Positions 7,773 to 17,154 of a DNA stretch of 64,000 nucleotides are shown here, piece after piece; position 1 is the first letter of the stretch, and the number at the start of each line of letters is the position of its first letter. The notes beneath the pieces were generated by a model. It was given only the letters and a program-made list of their open reading frames with translations. It searched no databases and was not told the DNA's origin. The stretch comes from Arsukibacterium sp. UBA5043 (GTDB lineage Bacteria; Pseudomonadota; Gammaproteobacteria; Enterobacterales; Alteromonadaceae): assembly GCA_002415085.1 (NCBI GenBank), contig DIBV01000004.1, positions 62,001 through 126,000 of the forward strand. Reading direction: 5' to 3'. Position numbers and translations under genes: made by a program.

Positions 7773-9025
7773 TACGCGGCCTTTAACTGCAGGCTGATAT
7801 CACGAATAAGCAGTAGTTGGTTCATGGCGCTGGCCGGGGCTTCGTCACGTAAAATCGCGAACATTTGTTTTTCATCCTGTGGCAGGGCCTGATATTCGGC
7901 AATAATCTGATATAACCAAATTTCGCTGTCCCATTCTAATGCCTGCTGCTCCAGGTAGCTTAACGCGCTGAGTTTACCGCCCTGATCTATTACCCGCAGG
8001 TAGAAGTTTTCGACATCGGTTTTCAGGGCTTGCTGGCGGGCAGCAATTTCTTCATCAACCCATACGCTACTAAAGCTGGCGCTTTGGCTATCGTGCAGGT
8101 TAACCGGCTTGGCGCGCGGCAGGGCATGCACCAGTTCAGCCAGAGTTTGCCGTTCGCTGGCTTTATCCAGCGCAATAGCCGCCTGCGGTATAATGGCCGC
8201 GGCATGATTAAACAGGGCGGGCAACTCAGAGCGGTTGGGGTAGTCGGCGGGCTGGTATTTCGGGTGCTGGCGTAGAAAAGCCGCCATATTGCTGATAAGC
8301 AGCGAGCGCGCCTGTTGCTGGCGGAATTTGGCCAGCAATTCTACTAAACGCTTTTGCACCTCTAACAAACTACTATGGTGCGAGCTAAGCTGGTTTTGCA
8401 GCTGGCTGACCAACAATTTACGTAAGTGGTTGTTACCCTCAGACAGCTCAATTAACTCGCTGAAATCGAGTAAATCCAGGCCATCGAGTAAGCGCCGTAG
8501 TTGTTTTTGGGCCCGTTCGTTTTCACGAATTTTATCATCCAGGCTGGCCACAAAGCCGAAGTCACTGTTTAGCCGATGCCACAAACTGTCGATGGCCTCT
8601 TCAAACTGGCCACTTAAATCATGCACATGTTCGGTTAAGCGCTGCAGTTGCAGCTCGGCTACACTGTAATCGCCTTTATACTGGGCGTCGCGATAAGCCT
8701 GCACCCGATTACGAATTTGCTCCAGTTTTTCAGCCACGTCGGCGTTGATCTGGCGCCGGTTTTCATCGGCTACCATACTGGCAATCAGCTCACTGACCAA
8801 TGGCCGCAGCGCCAGTGGCTGCTGCTCGTCTGGGCGCCATAAAATACGGGCGGCAATCAGTTTTTTTAATGCGCCTTCGCTAAAGGCCGTTTCATCAATA
8901 AAGCCATCCAGATAACCCTGCATCAACGCTTTATGGTGTTTGCCGAGCAAAGCCAGGCGATCGCTACCTATGTTAAACAGGTTAGAGGCCGTGCCCGCTG
9001 TTGAGCCAGAGTCTAATGCTGCCAT
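7772..9025 (-). CDS. mksF: MksF/JetA-like kleisin subunit of an SMC complex
   Basis: A 417-aa largely helical protein. The N-terminal segment (about 20-100) has the winged-helix character of MukF-type kleisins. Residues 100-260 are long charged helices with coiled-coil repeats (ADVAEKLEQIRNRVQAYRD and ENERAQKQLRRLLDGLDLLD). The C-terminal domain ends in DISLQLKAA. A kleisin bridges the two heads of the SMC dimer and carries the MksE subunits. Start and stop abut its neighbours within 1 nt on both sides, as expected for a stoichiometric complex. No catalytic motif is expected or seen. Confidence 0.75.
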   Translation of the reverse strand: MAALDSGSTAGTASNLFNIGSDRLALLGKHHKALMQGYLDGFIDETAFSEGALKKLIAARILWRPDEQQPLALRPLVSELIASMVADENRRQINADVAEKLEQIRNRVQAYRDAQYKGDYSVAELQLQRLTEHVHDLSGQFEEAIDSLWHRLNSDFGFVASLDDKIRENERAQKQLRRLLDGLDLLDFSELIELSEGNNHLRKLLVSQLQNQLSSHHSSLLEVQKRLVELLAKFRQQQARSLLISNMAAFLRQHPKYQPADYPNRSELPALFNHAAAIIPQAAIALDKASERQTLAELVHALPRAKPVNLHDSQSASFSSVWVDEEIAARQQALKTDVENFYLRVIDQGGKLSALSYLEQQALEWDSEIWLYQIIAEYQALPQDEKQMFAILRDEAPASAMNQLLLIRDISLQLKAA

Positions 9026-9645
9026 CAGAGCAGGGCCTCCTGGTTTGGCGTATCCTCTACCGGCAGCTGCTCTTCATCACGAATAAAGCGGATGACATCA
9101 ATTAAATAGTCAATTTTGCCGGTAACCACATAGTATTGGCGATCGTGATGCGGTTGCAGCAGGTAACCGTGCTCTTTTAAGCGACGGAAAATCAGCTTTA
9201 CCTGGTTATCCAACTGTTCGCTCTGGCTATTGAAAAAGCGGTCGCTGGCCAGCTGGTTCAGGCGTTGGCGCAGGCTTTGGTTATCTTCGGTGCGTAGCAC
9301 AAACTCCTGCAGTTTAATGGTGTCACCGGCGGTTAGCGCGCTGTCGCGGCCCAGGGTTTCCTGTACCAGTTGCAGCCATTCTAATAACGGCATCAGCGAT
9401 TGCACTGTTAACGAGAACTGGCTGCTTAACTGCTCGCGGGCTTCTTTGTTCAGCTCATGATAACCCAGGAAAAACACACTGTTGTCGTCATTGCTGACTA
9501 AGCGGCGGTTTAATGGCCGCAAATAATGGTTAATGTCCTGCTGGGTTTGCTCGTTACTTAAATGGCGAAAGGCATCTTCGTCGCTCACCTGACAAATAAA
9601 ATTGCCGGCCAGCAGGCGCTCTAGTATGGGTCCGTGTTGTAACAT
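9025..9645 (-). CDS. mksE: MksE/JetB-like condensin subunit
   Basis: A 206-aa protein of tandem winged-helix type, the MukE/MksE size and composition. An N-terminal segment (GPILERLLAGNFICQVSDEDAF) is followed by LNRRLVSNDDNSVFFLGYHELN, and the C-terminal winged helix is VKLIFRRLKEHGYLLQPHHDRQYYVVTGKIDYLIDVIRF. It sits between the ATPase and kleisin genes with 1-nt overlaps. MukE-type subunits bind the kleisin and regulate head engagement. The identification combines fold pattern and context; sequence similarity was not measured. Confidence 0.78.
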   Translation of the reverse strand: MLQHGPILERLLAGNFICQVSDEDAFRHLSNEQTQQDINHYLRPLNRRLVSNDDNSVFFLGYHELNKEAREQLSSQFSLTVQSLMPLLEWLQLVQETLGRDSALTAGDTIKLQEFVLRTEDNQSLRQRLNQLASDRFFNSQSEQLDNQVKLIFRRLKEHGYLLQPHHDRQYYVVTGKIDYLIDVIRFIRDEEQLPVEDTPNQEALL

Positions 9646-12600
9646 CAGCTTGCCTCCTGCTGTTTACTGGCCAACCGCTCTGCCAGCCGGCTGACTTTCG
9701 GTTGAATGCGCTTTAAGCGTCGCTTGCTATGATCATGCTGGTCGGGCTCAATTAAATAGCGATGAGTGAACAGCATAAGTACGTCAGACTCCGGGTTAGG
9801 GAAGGCGCCGACAATGACAATATTATTGCTGCTACAGGCGGTAAATAACTTCTCGACGTTGTGATAGGCCAGGGTGCCGATTTCATCGATCGGCCAGTGA
9901 ATGGCCACCTTAGCGTCGCCACGCAGCAGGCGGGTAAAGGCCAGTAAGTACTTACATAAAATAAGATACGCCATACCATGGCTGGACGATTCCAGCAGCT
10001 GACGGTCATTTTTAATTACCAGCTCTGAGCCGCCTTCGCTTAAATGCAGCTCGAGGCGCAGCAGTGACTCAATGCTGTACTGCTCATCGCCGCGCAGCAG
10101 TTCCACCACGTCAGCTAAGGCATTTAAGTACTGCTCTGAGGGCAGGGCTTTACCCGACGCGCCCCAGTCATCATACAGTTTGGCGAAGTGTTTCAGCGGC
10201 TGCCAGAAACCCAGCTCGTCAATAGTCGATAAAATACGTACTTCTGAGCGGCTGATGCCCTCCAGCACTAAGTCATCGGCTACCGCTTCACTTAACCGGC
10301 GGCTTTGCAGGGCAATACGGCGGTTAATATCGCTGAATACGGTGAAAAACTTCTTCAGATCGCCGCCAATATTTTCGCCCATTTCCAGCAATTGTTGCTG
10401 GGCACCTTTTAATATTTCCAGCAGGCTTTGCAAAATAGGCAGTTGCTGACGTTCGGCGGCATAATCGGCCAGTTTGCGCTTTTCATGTTCCAGCCGGTCT
10501 AAAAATTCCGGGCCGGCATCTTTACTTAGCATACTTTCAAACTGGTCTACTGCAGCTTTTAACGCGCTGTCGGCTTTACTGCGCTGCTCTAACGCCTCGT
10601 TGGCGCGGGCTAAGCGCTCAATTAAATCGGCCGAGCCGCTTAACGTGGCCGGGGTAATAGTTGCCAGGTGTAGCTCCTGCAATTTGTGCAGCGCCGGTTT
10701 AATCTGGTTTAGCAGTTGCTCGGCCTGGCTCATCAGCTCTTGCTGGCTGCGCTTTTGGTCTTCCAGTTTTTTGGCGTTGCTGCTGTAGCTGGCTTTTTGC
10801 TGCTCCAGCGCCTGTTGGGCGCTACGCTGCTGCTGTTTTAGTGCAGTTTCCCGCTCTAACAGTTGTGGCCGCAACTGCTGCCAGTCGAGTTTAATAAACT
10901 GCTGCCAGGCACTTAGTTGATCCTGGCGTGCCTCTACCGCTTTAATTTCGCCTTTTAGCTGCTCTTGTTTTTGTTTCAGCTCGGTTAAGCGCCGTGGGTC
11001 AATGCCTTTGGCCGAGAGCTCTTCATTAAACGCTTGCTGCAGATCTTTGATCTGGTTTTTATTATCATCACGTTTATGCTCAAGCTGGCGCTCCAGCTCG
11101 TTAATCTGTTCATCAAATACCTGCAATTCCGCCTGCCAGTCGGCTTTTAATTCCATTTTCTGGCTTTGATGATCACTTTGCAGGGCTTGTAAATCGGCGT
11201 GTTGCTGCTGCTGCAGTTTTTCAAGCTGTTGCTGCTGCGCGGCCAATTCAGTTTTAACACTGGCCTGGCGCTGAGTATTCAGCTCACGGTGCTGCGCCTG
11301 CAAGCGGTTGCGAGCATCGCGGGCGTAGTCGATATTTTGCTCATACTGGGTTAGCTGCCACTGGGCCTGCTCTACCTGAGCACGGCTTAGCTCGGCTTGC
11401 TCATGACGCTCTTTTAAGGTTTTTTCAGCTTGTAATTTGCCGGCAGTGGCCTGCTCCAGTTGTTGCCCGGCCGCCTGAATGCGATGGCGAATGGCCGCTT
11501 CGTCCTGGGCGTAATCCGGGGTGTCGATGGCACTTAACTCAAGCTGCAAGCCGTACAGACTGTCGCTGATATCGGCCAGATGGGGTTGTAAGTCCTGGCG
11601 CTCTAACAAACGCTCGTCCAATACCTTGCCCAGCTTTTGCTCCCAGCCATTATAATGCAGCCGTAAAAAGTGGCGCAGGCTGCCTTGCTCTGGCGTCAGC
11701 TGGCGGTGCAATTGCTGTAACTGCTGCTCGCTGCTATGCAGCGCTTTGCGGCTAAGCTCCAGCTCAGTATCAGCCTGATCGCGGGCGCTACGGGCCTGCT
11801 GATACTGCTGTTGCAGCTGTTGCAACTGGCGGGCTTGCTGTTGCGTTTGTTGCTGGGCCTGCTCTAAGCGTAAATCGGCACTGCGCTGCTCTTCATGCTC
11901 GGCTTCGGTTAGCATCGACGCCTGCAGCTGACTGTGCAGGACCGCAATACTGCTGCTCAGCTCAGTAAGCTGGGCGCTAAACAGCTGCTGCGCCGCCTGT
12001 TGGCGCTGATTAAAAGCCTGTTCTAATTCCGATAATTTATGGTCTTGTTGCTCGCGGGTGGCATCTTTTTGTTGCTGTAACTGGCGGGCTTTAGCCCGGT
12101 GTTGCTCACTTAAGCGGTTAAAGCTTTCAGCCAGCTTCATTTTGCGCTGTTCTAACTGGCGCTCTAAATCGCCATGTTGCTCTACCATTAACTGGTATTG
12201 CTCCACTACTTCCTGCAAATTTTCCCGCCATAGCGGCAGCGCGTCAGTATCGCGCTGAAGTTTGGGCATATCCTGGCCATCAAATTCGTCATAGCGCTGT
12301 TGTAACTGATCCAGCCTGGCGCTGGTTTCATGTAAATCGGCCTCGGCTTTGGCCAGCTGGCTACTTTGCTCTAACTGTTGCTGGCTATATTGCTCTTTTA
12401 AGGTTTGCAGCTGACCGCGCAGGCTAAGCACCTGTTGCTCAGCGTCCGCTTTGTTTTGTTTCTGGTTCTGCTCGTCCTGCACCAGCAGCGGCAGCAACGC
12501 CGCAAGCTGGGCCTCACTGCCGTCCAGTTGCTGCGCCAGTTGCTTTAAGCGGCCAAAATCCTGTTGCAGTTTATCCAGGCGCATTGACTGGCGCATTTGC

Positions 12601-13310
12601 AATATCCAGTCCCGCGCTTTGGTATTTTTCACTTTGGTAGTAGGTAGGGTAACGCCGTCTTCTTCAAAAATGGCAGCCAGCATCGACTTTAGCGTATCCA
12701 TTTTGCCTTCTTTGGCATGCACGGCACTAACCAGTTTTTCAATATGGCGTAGTTTATGGCCACTGCTGACTAAGCTAAAGCTGGCAGCTAACCGACGCAG
12801 TTTAACGCTATCGGCATTATTGCCACGCAGTGCGCCGGCATCGTTCTGAATAATGCTGCGATACTCGCTGGTGGCGCTGATTTTGGCCGATACCTGCACC
12901 TCTGGCCGGCCGCGCATGTTCGTGGCCCAGTCGCTGTAACTTAACCCTTTAGCGCCCTCGCTACTTTCGGTTAAGTAAAAATCACTCTGATACGGCGCCG
13001 CCACGAAGCGGTATTCTACGCCGCCATCGCTTTTGCGGGTTAACACTACCTGGCATAGGGCGCCGTCTTCGCGCTGATATTCGTAAATCAGGTAGCTGTT
13101 AGAAAATGGCAGGTAAAACTCATCAAACTTTTTGCGGGTTTTCGGTACCACCCGGTTTGGCTGTTCGCCATAAAATACCGGTACTAAACGTTGCAAGGTG
13201 GTTTTACCCGAGGCATTAGTGCCGCAAATATTGGTGTGCTGATCCAGCTGCAATTCCACTACCCCTGGCAGGTGGGTGTGAATAAGCACAATACGAAGTA
13301 GTTGAGACAT
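9645..13310 (-). CDS. mksB: MksB/JetC-like SMC ATPase
   Basis: A 1221-aa SMC-like motor. The Walker A motif GTNASGKTT is at residues 30-38 and the signature-like LLESSSHGMAYLILC is near the C-terminus. Walker B is at VAIHWPIDEIG (Asp1142, Glu1143). About 800 residues of Gln-rich coiled coil lie between (roughly 255-1000), probably broken by a hinge near its middle. The start has a good Shine-Dalgarno (AGGATG). It is the first gene of a B-E-F-G operon, which should load on DNA and extrude loops. The unusually high Gln content follows the CAG/CAA-rich style of the region. The order differs from the A-B-C-D order usual for Wadjet operons. Confidence 0.85.
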   Translation of the reverse strand: MSQLLRIVLIHTHLPGVVELQLDQHTNICGTNASGKTTLQRLVPVFYGEQPNRVVPKTRKKFDEFYLPFSNSYLIYEYQREDGALCQVVLTRKSDGGVEYRFVAAPYQSDFYLTESSEGAKGLSYSDWATNMRGRPEVQVSAKISATSEYRSIIQNDAGALRGNNADSVKLRRLAASFSLVSSGHKLRHIEKLVSAVHAKEGKMDTLKSMLAAIFEEDGVTLPTTKVKNTKARDWILQMRQSMRLDKLQQDFGRLKQLAQQLDGSEAQLAALLPLLVQDEQNQKQNKADAEQQVLSLRGQLQTLKEQYSQQQLEQSSQLAKAEADLHETSARLDQLQQRYDEFDGQDMPKLQRDTDALPLWRENLQEVVEQYQLMVEQHGDLERQLEQRKMKLAESFNRLSEQHRAKARQLQQQKDATREQQDHKLSELEQAFNQRQQAAQQLFSAQLTELSSSIAVLHSQLQASMLTEAEHEEQRSADLRLEQAQQQTQQQARQLQQLQQQYQQARSARDQADTELELSRKALHSSEQQLQQLHRQLTPEQGSLRHFLRLHYNGWEQKLGKVLDERLLERQDLQPHLADISDSLYGLQLELSAIDTPDYAQDEAAIRHRIQAAGQQLEQATAGKLQAEKTLKERHEQAELSRAQVEQAQWQLTQYEQNIDYARDARNRLQAQHRELNTQRQASVKTELAAQQQQLEKLQQQQHADLQALQSDHQSQKMELKADWQAELQVFDEQINELERQLEHKRDDNKNQIKDLQQAFNEELSAKGIDPRRLTELKQKQEQLKGEIKAVEARQDQLSAWQQFIKLDWQQLRPQLLERETALKQQQRSAQQALEQQKASYSSNAKKLEDQKRSQQELMSQAEQLLNQIKPALHKLQELHLATITPATLSGSADLIERLARANEALEQRSKADSALKAAVDQFESMLSKDAGPEFLDRLEHEKRKLADYAAERQQLPILQSLLEILKGAQQQLLEMGENIGGDLKKFFTVFSDINRRIALQSRRLSEAVADDLVLEGISRSEVRILSTIDELGFWQPLKHFAKLYDDWGASGKALPSEQYLNALADVVELLRGDEQYSIESLLRLELHLSEGGSELVIKNDRQLLESSSHGMAYLILCKYLLAFTRLLRGDAKVAIHWPIDEIGTLAYHNVEKLFTACSSNNIVIVGAFPNPESDVLMLFTHRYLIEPDQHDHSKRRLKRIQPKVSRLAERLASKQQEAS

Positions 13311-13440
13311 AGCGCATCCTGTCGGCGGCGCAAAATTTAAGCGCCGCAGTCAATATTTTAATCCGGCTTATTATCCATGGAATGGCAGCAAATGCCAGTT
13401 TGAAAACAACATGGCTACAAGATTGAGCCAGGCAAGGGCA

Positions 13441-14067
13441 CTAAGCCTGAGCGGTATCCGGCAGCTCACTGATCAGCGCGCTGCCAGAGCTGATATTCTG
13501 CAGCTGATTAGCAAACTCAGCGGCAGCAGTGACAGGCAGGCTGACAGTAAGCTGCACCTGCTGCTGGTAGTCAGTGGCCAGCAACTGGCCAGCCAGTTCA
13601 CTAATAAGCTGGCGGGCCCGGGTTTCCAGCGCAAAGTCTAACCGTACTGTCAGCTGCAGTTGTGGTAACACCTGATTGCGGGTCGCCTTTACTGCGGCCT
13701 GCGATACCGCTGCCGAGTATGCCCGTACCAGGCCACCGGCACCCAGTTTCACCCCACCAAAATAGCGCACCACCAGCGCCAGGCAATTACCCAGCTCTTG
13801 TTCGGTTAACACATGCAGCATAGGTTTGCCGGCCGTACCGCCGGGCTCACCATCGTCGCTGAATGCCTGGGTCTCAGGCTGGCGGGTATTGCCCATAATA
13901 TAAGCCCAGCACACATGGTTGGCACCCCGGTATTGCTCACGGTACTGATTAACCAGCGCCATCGCTTCATCGCGGCTGCGAACCGGCAGCAGAAAGCTCA
14001 GAAACTCGCTGTTTTTTTCAGTCAGGCAATGCTCAACCGGCGCCGCCAGTTCGGTGTAGGGGTTCAC
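13441..14067 (-). CDS. yigZ: IMPACT-family protein YigZ
   Basis: A 208-aa protein with the UPF0029/IMPACT N-terminal domain: KNSEFLSFLLPV, HVCWAYIMG, AFSDDGEPGGTAGKPML and the glycine-rich LVVRYFGGVKLGAGGLVRAYSAA. A small C-terminal domain (about 140-205) follows, as in E. coli YigZ. The family is related to the yeast GCN2 regulator Yih1/IMPACT. Its bacterial role is unclear and an RNA- or nucleotide-binding role has been suggested from structure. It ends 3 nt before the start-side region of the DUF418 gene and may be co-transcribed with it. Confidence 0.93.
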   Translation of the reverse strand: MNPYTELAAPVEHCLTEKNSEFLSFLLPVRSRDEAMALVNQYREQYRGANHVCWAYIMGNTRQPETQAFSDDGEPGGTAGKPMLHVLTEQELGNCLALVVRYFGGVKLGAGGLVRAYSAAVSQAAVKATRNQVLPQLQLTVRLDFALETRARQLISELAGQLLATDYQQQVQLTVSLPVTAAAEFANQLQNISSGSALISELPDTAQA

Positions 14068-14070
14068 AAG

Positions 14071-15312
14071 TTATTTATACTCAATATCTTTGGTTGCATT
14101 GGTATTCGCTTGGGAAGTTTCTGCTAATGAAATTTCCGCACCAATAACCGGCTGCTGACTTAACCGCCGCCAGAGCCATTCCAGCGGGCCTTGGGCAAAG
14201 TGCTGCAGGTACCAGCGGCTGAACAGCAGTTGCAGAATAATGGTGGCAATGGCAATGCCAAGTAACGACAGCCGGTCCAGGCTGGCAAACCAGTCGGGTT
14301 TAATGACTTTAAACAGCAATACCATTAACAGGCTCTGGCTTAAGTACAACGTAAACGCCATCCGGCCGCAGGGGGCCAGCCAGCGCTGCAGCCAATGGTA
14401 TACCTCAGGCTTTTGCCTGGCATTAATCAGCAAGCTGGCAAAGGCCAGTGCCATTAATAAGGCACTGATTTGCTCCCAGGGCAGCATGATGGCCAAATCG
14501 TAACCATAGCCGGTAAGATGATCCAGCGCTGCGGTGCAGGCGCTGATCGCCAGAGCCGCCAAAAACAACAGGCGTGTGCGCCAGCGCGAGTAGCCCTGGC
14601 TAAACCAGCCGCTTTTATAAAGTGCCATGCCAAACACCATCAGTGCTGCCATTAGCCAGTATAGGGTCATGACAAAGCCGACCAGCATCAGCAGATTCAG
14701 CGAAAGCAATTCGGTTAGCTGGGCCAGGTAAGGTCCGGTCCAAAGCAGCTGTTGGGCCAGCAATATCTCAGCATCGAGTGGCTGCTGCGGTGGCGGCGGA
14801 GTGAGCAACAAATACAAACTGAAAATAGCCGGCATGATTAACGATATCGTAAATAACATGACCCCCTTGCGCCACAGCGCAGCAGTATCGAGTTTATGAT
14901 ATCCCTGTTTAAGTACTAATAAACCGGTAAGGGCATACCACAGCAAAATATCGCCGAACCAGATAAAACTGATATGCAGCAGGCCAAAAACAACCAGCCA
15001 GCGTAACCGGCGCTGTAAATAGTGCTCGCCATACTTTTCCATGATAAGTAACAGGCTTACCCCGAACAACAGGTTAAACAAGGTTAAAAACCGGCCGGAA
15101 AATAACATCGTCTGCAGGTTATACAAGCCAATATCTAAAGTACTGATAGCCGGTTGCCAAATCAGGCTGTGCGAGTACTCAGGTGGGTTGGCGAAGGCAA
15201 ATATGTTCATCAGTAAAATGCCTAAAATGGCCAAACCACGGATGACATCCAGTTCTGCAATACGGCTGGGGTTACTGTTCATTAAAGGTGGGCTGGCTGC
15301 TGGCATGGTCAT
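14071..15312 (-). CDS. DUF418 family membrane protein (YeiB-like)
   Basis: A 413-aa polytopic membrane protein. The N-terminal RIAELDVIRGLAILGILLMNIFAF is the family hallmark of DUF418/YeiB proteins, related to acyltransferase-3-like membrane proteins. The DUF418 domain occupies the C-terminal part (GRMAFTLYLSQSLLMVLLF). About nine to ten helices are visible. The function is not established. The start overlaps the TRIC channel stop in an ATGA, implying translational coupling; an internal ATG ten codons in (before NSNPSR) is the alternative start. Confidence 0.88.
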   Translation of the reverse strand: MTMPAASPPLMNSNPSRIAELDVIRGLAILGILLMNIFAFANPPEYSHSLIWQPAISTLDIGLYNLQTMLFSGRFLTLFNLLFGVSLLLIMEKYGEHYLQRRLRWLVVFGLLHISFIWFGDILLWYALTGLLVLKQGYHKLDTAALWRKGVMLFTISLIMPAIFSLYLLLTPPPPQQPLDAEILLAQQLLWTGPYLAQLTELLSLNLLMLVGFVMTLYWLMAALMVFGMALYKSGWFSQGYSRWRTRLLFLAALAISACTAALDHLTGYGYDLAIMLPWEQISALLMALAFASLLINARQKPEVYHWLQRWLAPCGRMAFTLYLSQSLLMVLLFKVIKPDWFASLDRLSLLGIAIATIILQLLFSRWYLQHFAQGPLEWLWRRLSQQPVIGAEISLAETSQANTNATKDIEYK

Positions 15313-15941
15313 GGTTCATTTAACTCGTTATGGTGTTTACCAAAAACCGCTATAGTAAGTTGCCATTTAATCGCGGCCAGGCGCAGCAGTAATAAAGCCA
15401 ACATGCCGGCCAGCATAGCGGGTAACTGGGCTGTACCAAGGGCCAGTAATCCGGTGTAAACGCCACCACCGACTAAGCAGGTAACAGCATATAATTCACC
15501 CCGGAATACCATGGGAATTTCCCGGCAAAGCACATCGCGGATCATCCCGCCACACACCGCACTCATGGTACCAAGCATAATAGCCACCAGCGTTGAGGTA
15601 CCAAAATCGAGCGCTTTCTGAGTACCCATAATAACGAAGAATGCCAAACCCAACGCATCGAAAAACTGCAGGGTATTATGCGGAATTGTTAAGCGGTTGC
15701 GCACCAGTAAAATGGTGCCGATGGCCGCTATTAAAATGGCATAAAAGTAGCTGTTGTTGTTTATCCAGATCACCGGCACGTCTAAAATAAGATCGCGCAA
15801 GGTGCCACCACCAATAGCAGTAACACTGGCCAGCACAATTACCCCAAAACCATCCATCTGGTTGCGCCATGCCGCCAGGGTGCCGGACACGGCAAAAACC
15901 GCAACGCCCAGTAAGTCGAACCACAGAAAATACGTTGCCAT
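15309..15941 (-). CDS. TRIC cation channel family protein
   Basis: A 210-aa seven-helix membrane protein with two repeats of the UPF0126/TRIC domain. The signatures are LLGVAVFAVSGTLAAWRNQMDGFGVI...GGGTLRDLILD in repeat 1 and the similar ALDFGTSTLVAIMLGTMSAVCGGMIRDVLCREIPMVF in repeat 2. The GGGxxRD turns form the pore-lining kinks in characterised prokaryotic TRIC channels, which conduct K+ and similar ions. It is the first gene of a two-gene unit with DUF418. The upstream 218 bp to the divergent gene at 16160 should contain promoters for both. Confidence 0.92.
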   Translation of the reverse strand: MATYFLWFDLLGVAVFAVSGTLAAWRNQMDGFGVIVLASVTAIGGGTLRDLILDVPVIWINNNSYFYAILIAAIGTILLVRNRLTIPHNTLQFFDALGLAFFVIMGTQKALDFGTSTLVAIMLGTMSAVCGGMIRDVLCREIPMVFRGELYAVTCLVGGGVYTGLLALGTAQLPAMLAGMLALLLLRLAAIKWQLTIAVFGKHHNELNEP

Positions 15942-16159
15942 GGCGTAAGATATTTTTGCCGGGAAAAGATAACGTTACGCTAGCAGGCTTTGCGTAGCAG
16001 GTAAATGCTTTCCCGCGGCAGTCACTAATTATTCCAACGTAGTTAAGTTATTGATGAAATAGTTAACCAACTCACTTTTCGCCAGCTAAGGTGTTGTGCT
16101 ACGATTTGCCGCTTTTGTAAATAATACGTTTTATAAATAATAGTGAATAAAGGATTAGT

Positions 16160-17113
16160 ATGAATAAATTAGTTGTTGGTGCCGGTATTGTTGTGGTTGC
16201 CGCCGCTGCGGGCTTTTATTACGCCAATTCGCAAGCTGAAAATGCCATTAAAGAACAAATTGAACTGGCAAATAAGTCGTATGCGGAAATGGCCGCTAGC
16301 GGTTTGATGCCAGCAATTAGCATTGGTTATCAGGATGTGGCAGCCAATGTATTAACCTCCAGCTACAGCGTTAGCGGTGTCGATGTCAGTGTGGCAGGCA
16401 TGGGGCAAGTGGCAACGATTGAAAAAGTCACCGCAGCGGGTTTAAAGCCCAAAGGTCTGGCCGATAAAGGCAGCGCGCAACTGATTGGGGCCAAAGTGGC
16501 CGAGCCAATGCTGGCAATGTTACCGCCGCAAATGAGCGAGTTTGTGCAAGGTGTGGTGTTGCATGCCGACTACAGCTACCAGTATACCCCAGCGAACGGT
16601 GAACTCTATTTTAGCCAGGTTACCCGGGTAAATGACGAATTTAGTTTGGCTTACAACTTCTCGTTTGCCCAAATGCAGGAACTGTGGGCATTTGCCCGTG
16701 ACATGAGTGAGAAAACACCAGAAGAGCAACAAGCGTTAAGTATGTCAGATAGCTATATGACGGATGTAATGGCGAATCTGGTAAAAGGTGCTTTGAAAAG
16801 TGGCGAATTGGTTATAACTAACGATGGCTTTATTGAGCGCCTGGTCGCGATGGCCAGTGCCCAGGGCCAGATGCCACCGCTGGATGCCTTGCAAGGCATG
16901 GCATTAATGGCAATTACTGCTGATGAGAACCTGCCTCTGGACATGAAAGAAAGCTTGACTACCTTTATTAATCAGCCAGAAAAACTGCAGATAAATATTA
17001 ATTTTGCCGAGCCGGTTAGCTTTGAGGCGGTGCAATCGGGTGCGTTAATGGCTGAACTGCAAACCCCGGAGCAAATGATTGAATTTGCTAACCTGAAAAT
17101 GGTCGCCAACTAA
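16160..17113 (+). CDS. Signal-anchored hypothetical protein (DUF945/YdgA-like)
   Basis: A 317-aa protein with an N-terminal hydrophobic anchor (LVVGAGIVVVAAAAGFYYA) and a long exported domain, with a good Shine-Dalgarno (AAAGGA) before the ATG. The order anchor, IKEQIELANKSYAEM helix, then beta-rich repeats with paired S/T strands is reminiscent of the YdgA/DUF945 group, but it is shorter than E. coli YdgA and I hold the family name loosely. It would sit in the periplasm attached to the inner membrane. It is monocistronic with a strong terminator immediately after the stop. Confidence 0.8.
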   Translation: MNKLVVGAGIVVVAAAAGFYYANSQAENAIKEQIELANKSYAEMAASGLMPAISIGYQDVAANVLTSSYSVSGVDVSVAGMGQVATIEKVTAAGLKPKGLADKGSAQLIGAKVAEPMLAMLPPQMSEFVQGVVLHADYSYQYTPANGELYFSQVTRVNDEFSLAYNFSFAQMQELWAFARDMSEKTPEEQQALSMSDSYMTDVMANLVKGALKSGELVITNDGFIERLVAMASAQGQMPPLDALQGMALMAITADENLPLDMKESLTTFINQPEKLQININFAEPVSFEAVQSGALMAELQTPEQMIEFANLKMVAN

Positions 17114-17127
17114 ACCAGTAGGTTACT

Positions 17128-17154
17128 AAAAAGGCAGCCTGGCTGCCTTTTTTA
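17128..17154. terminator. Bidirectional intrinsic terminator
   Basis: AAGGCAGC and GCTGCCTT form a perfect stem with a 2-nt CTG-type loop, flanked by A-runs on the left and T-runs on the right. It lies between the convergent gene ends at 17113 (+) and 17152 (-) and can stop transcription from both sides. Confidence 0.9.

Noticed and set aside
9752-12849. Several open frames on the plus strand opposite the SMC ATPase
   Set aside because: They are low-complexity, Ser/Cys-rich mirror frames caused by CAG/CAA-rich coiled-coil coding; no starts or motifs.
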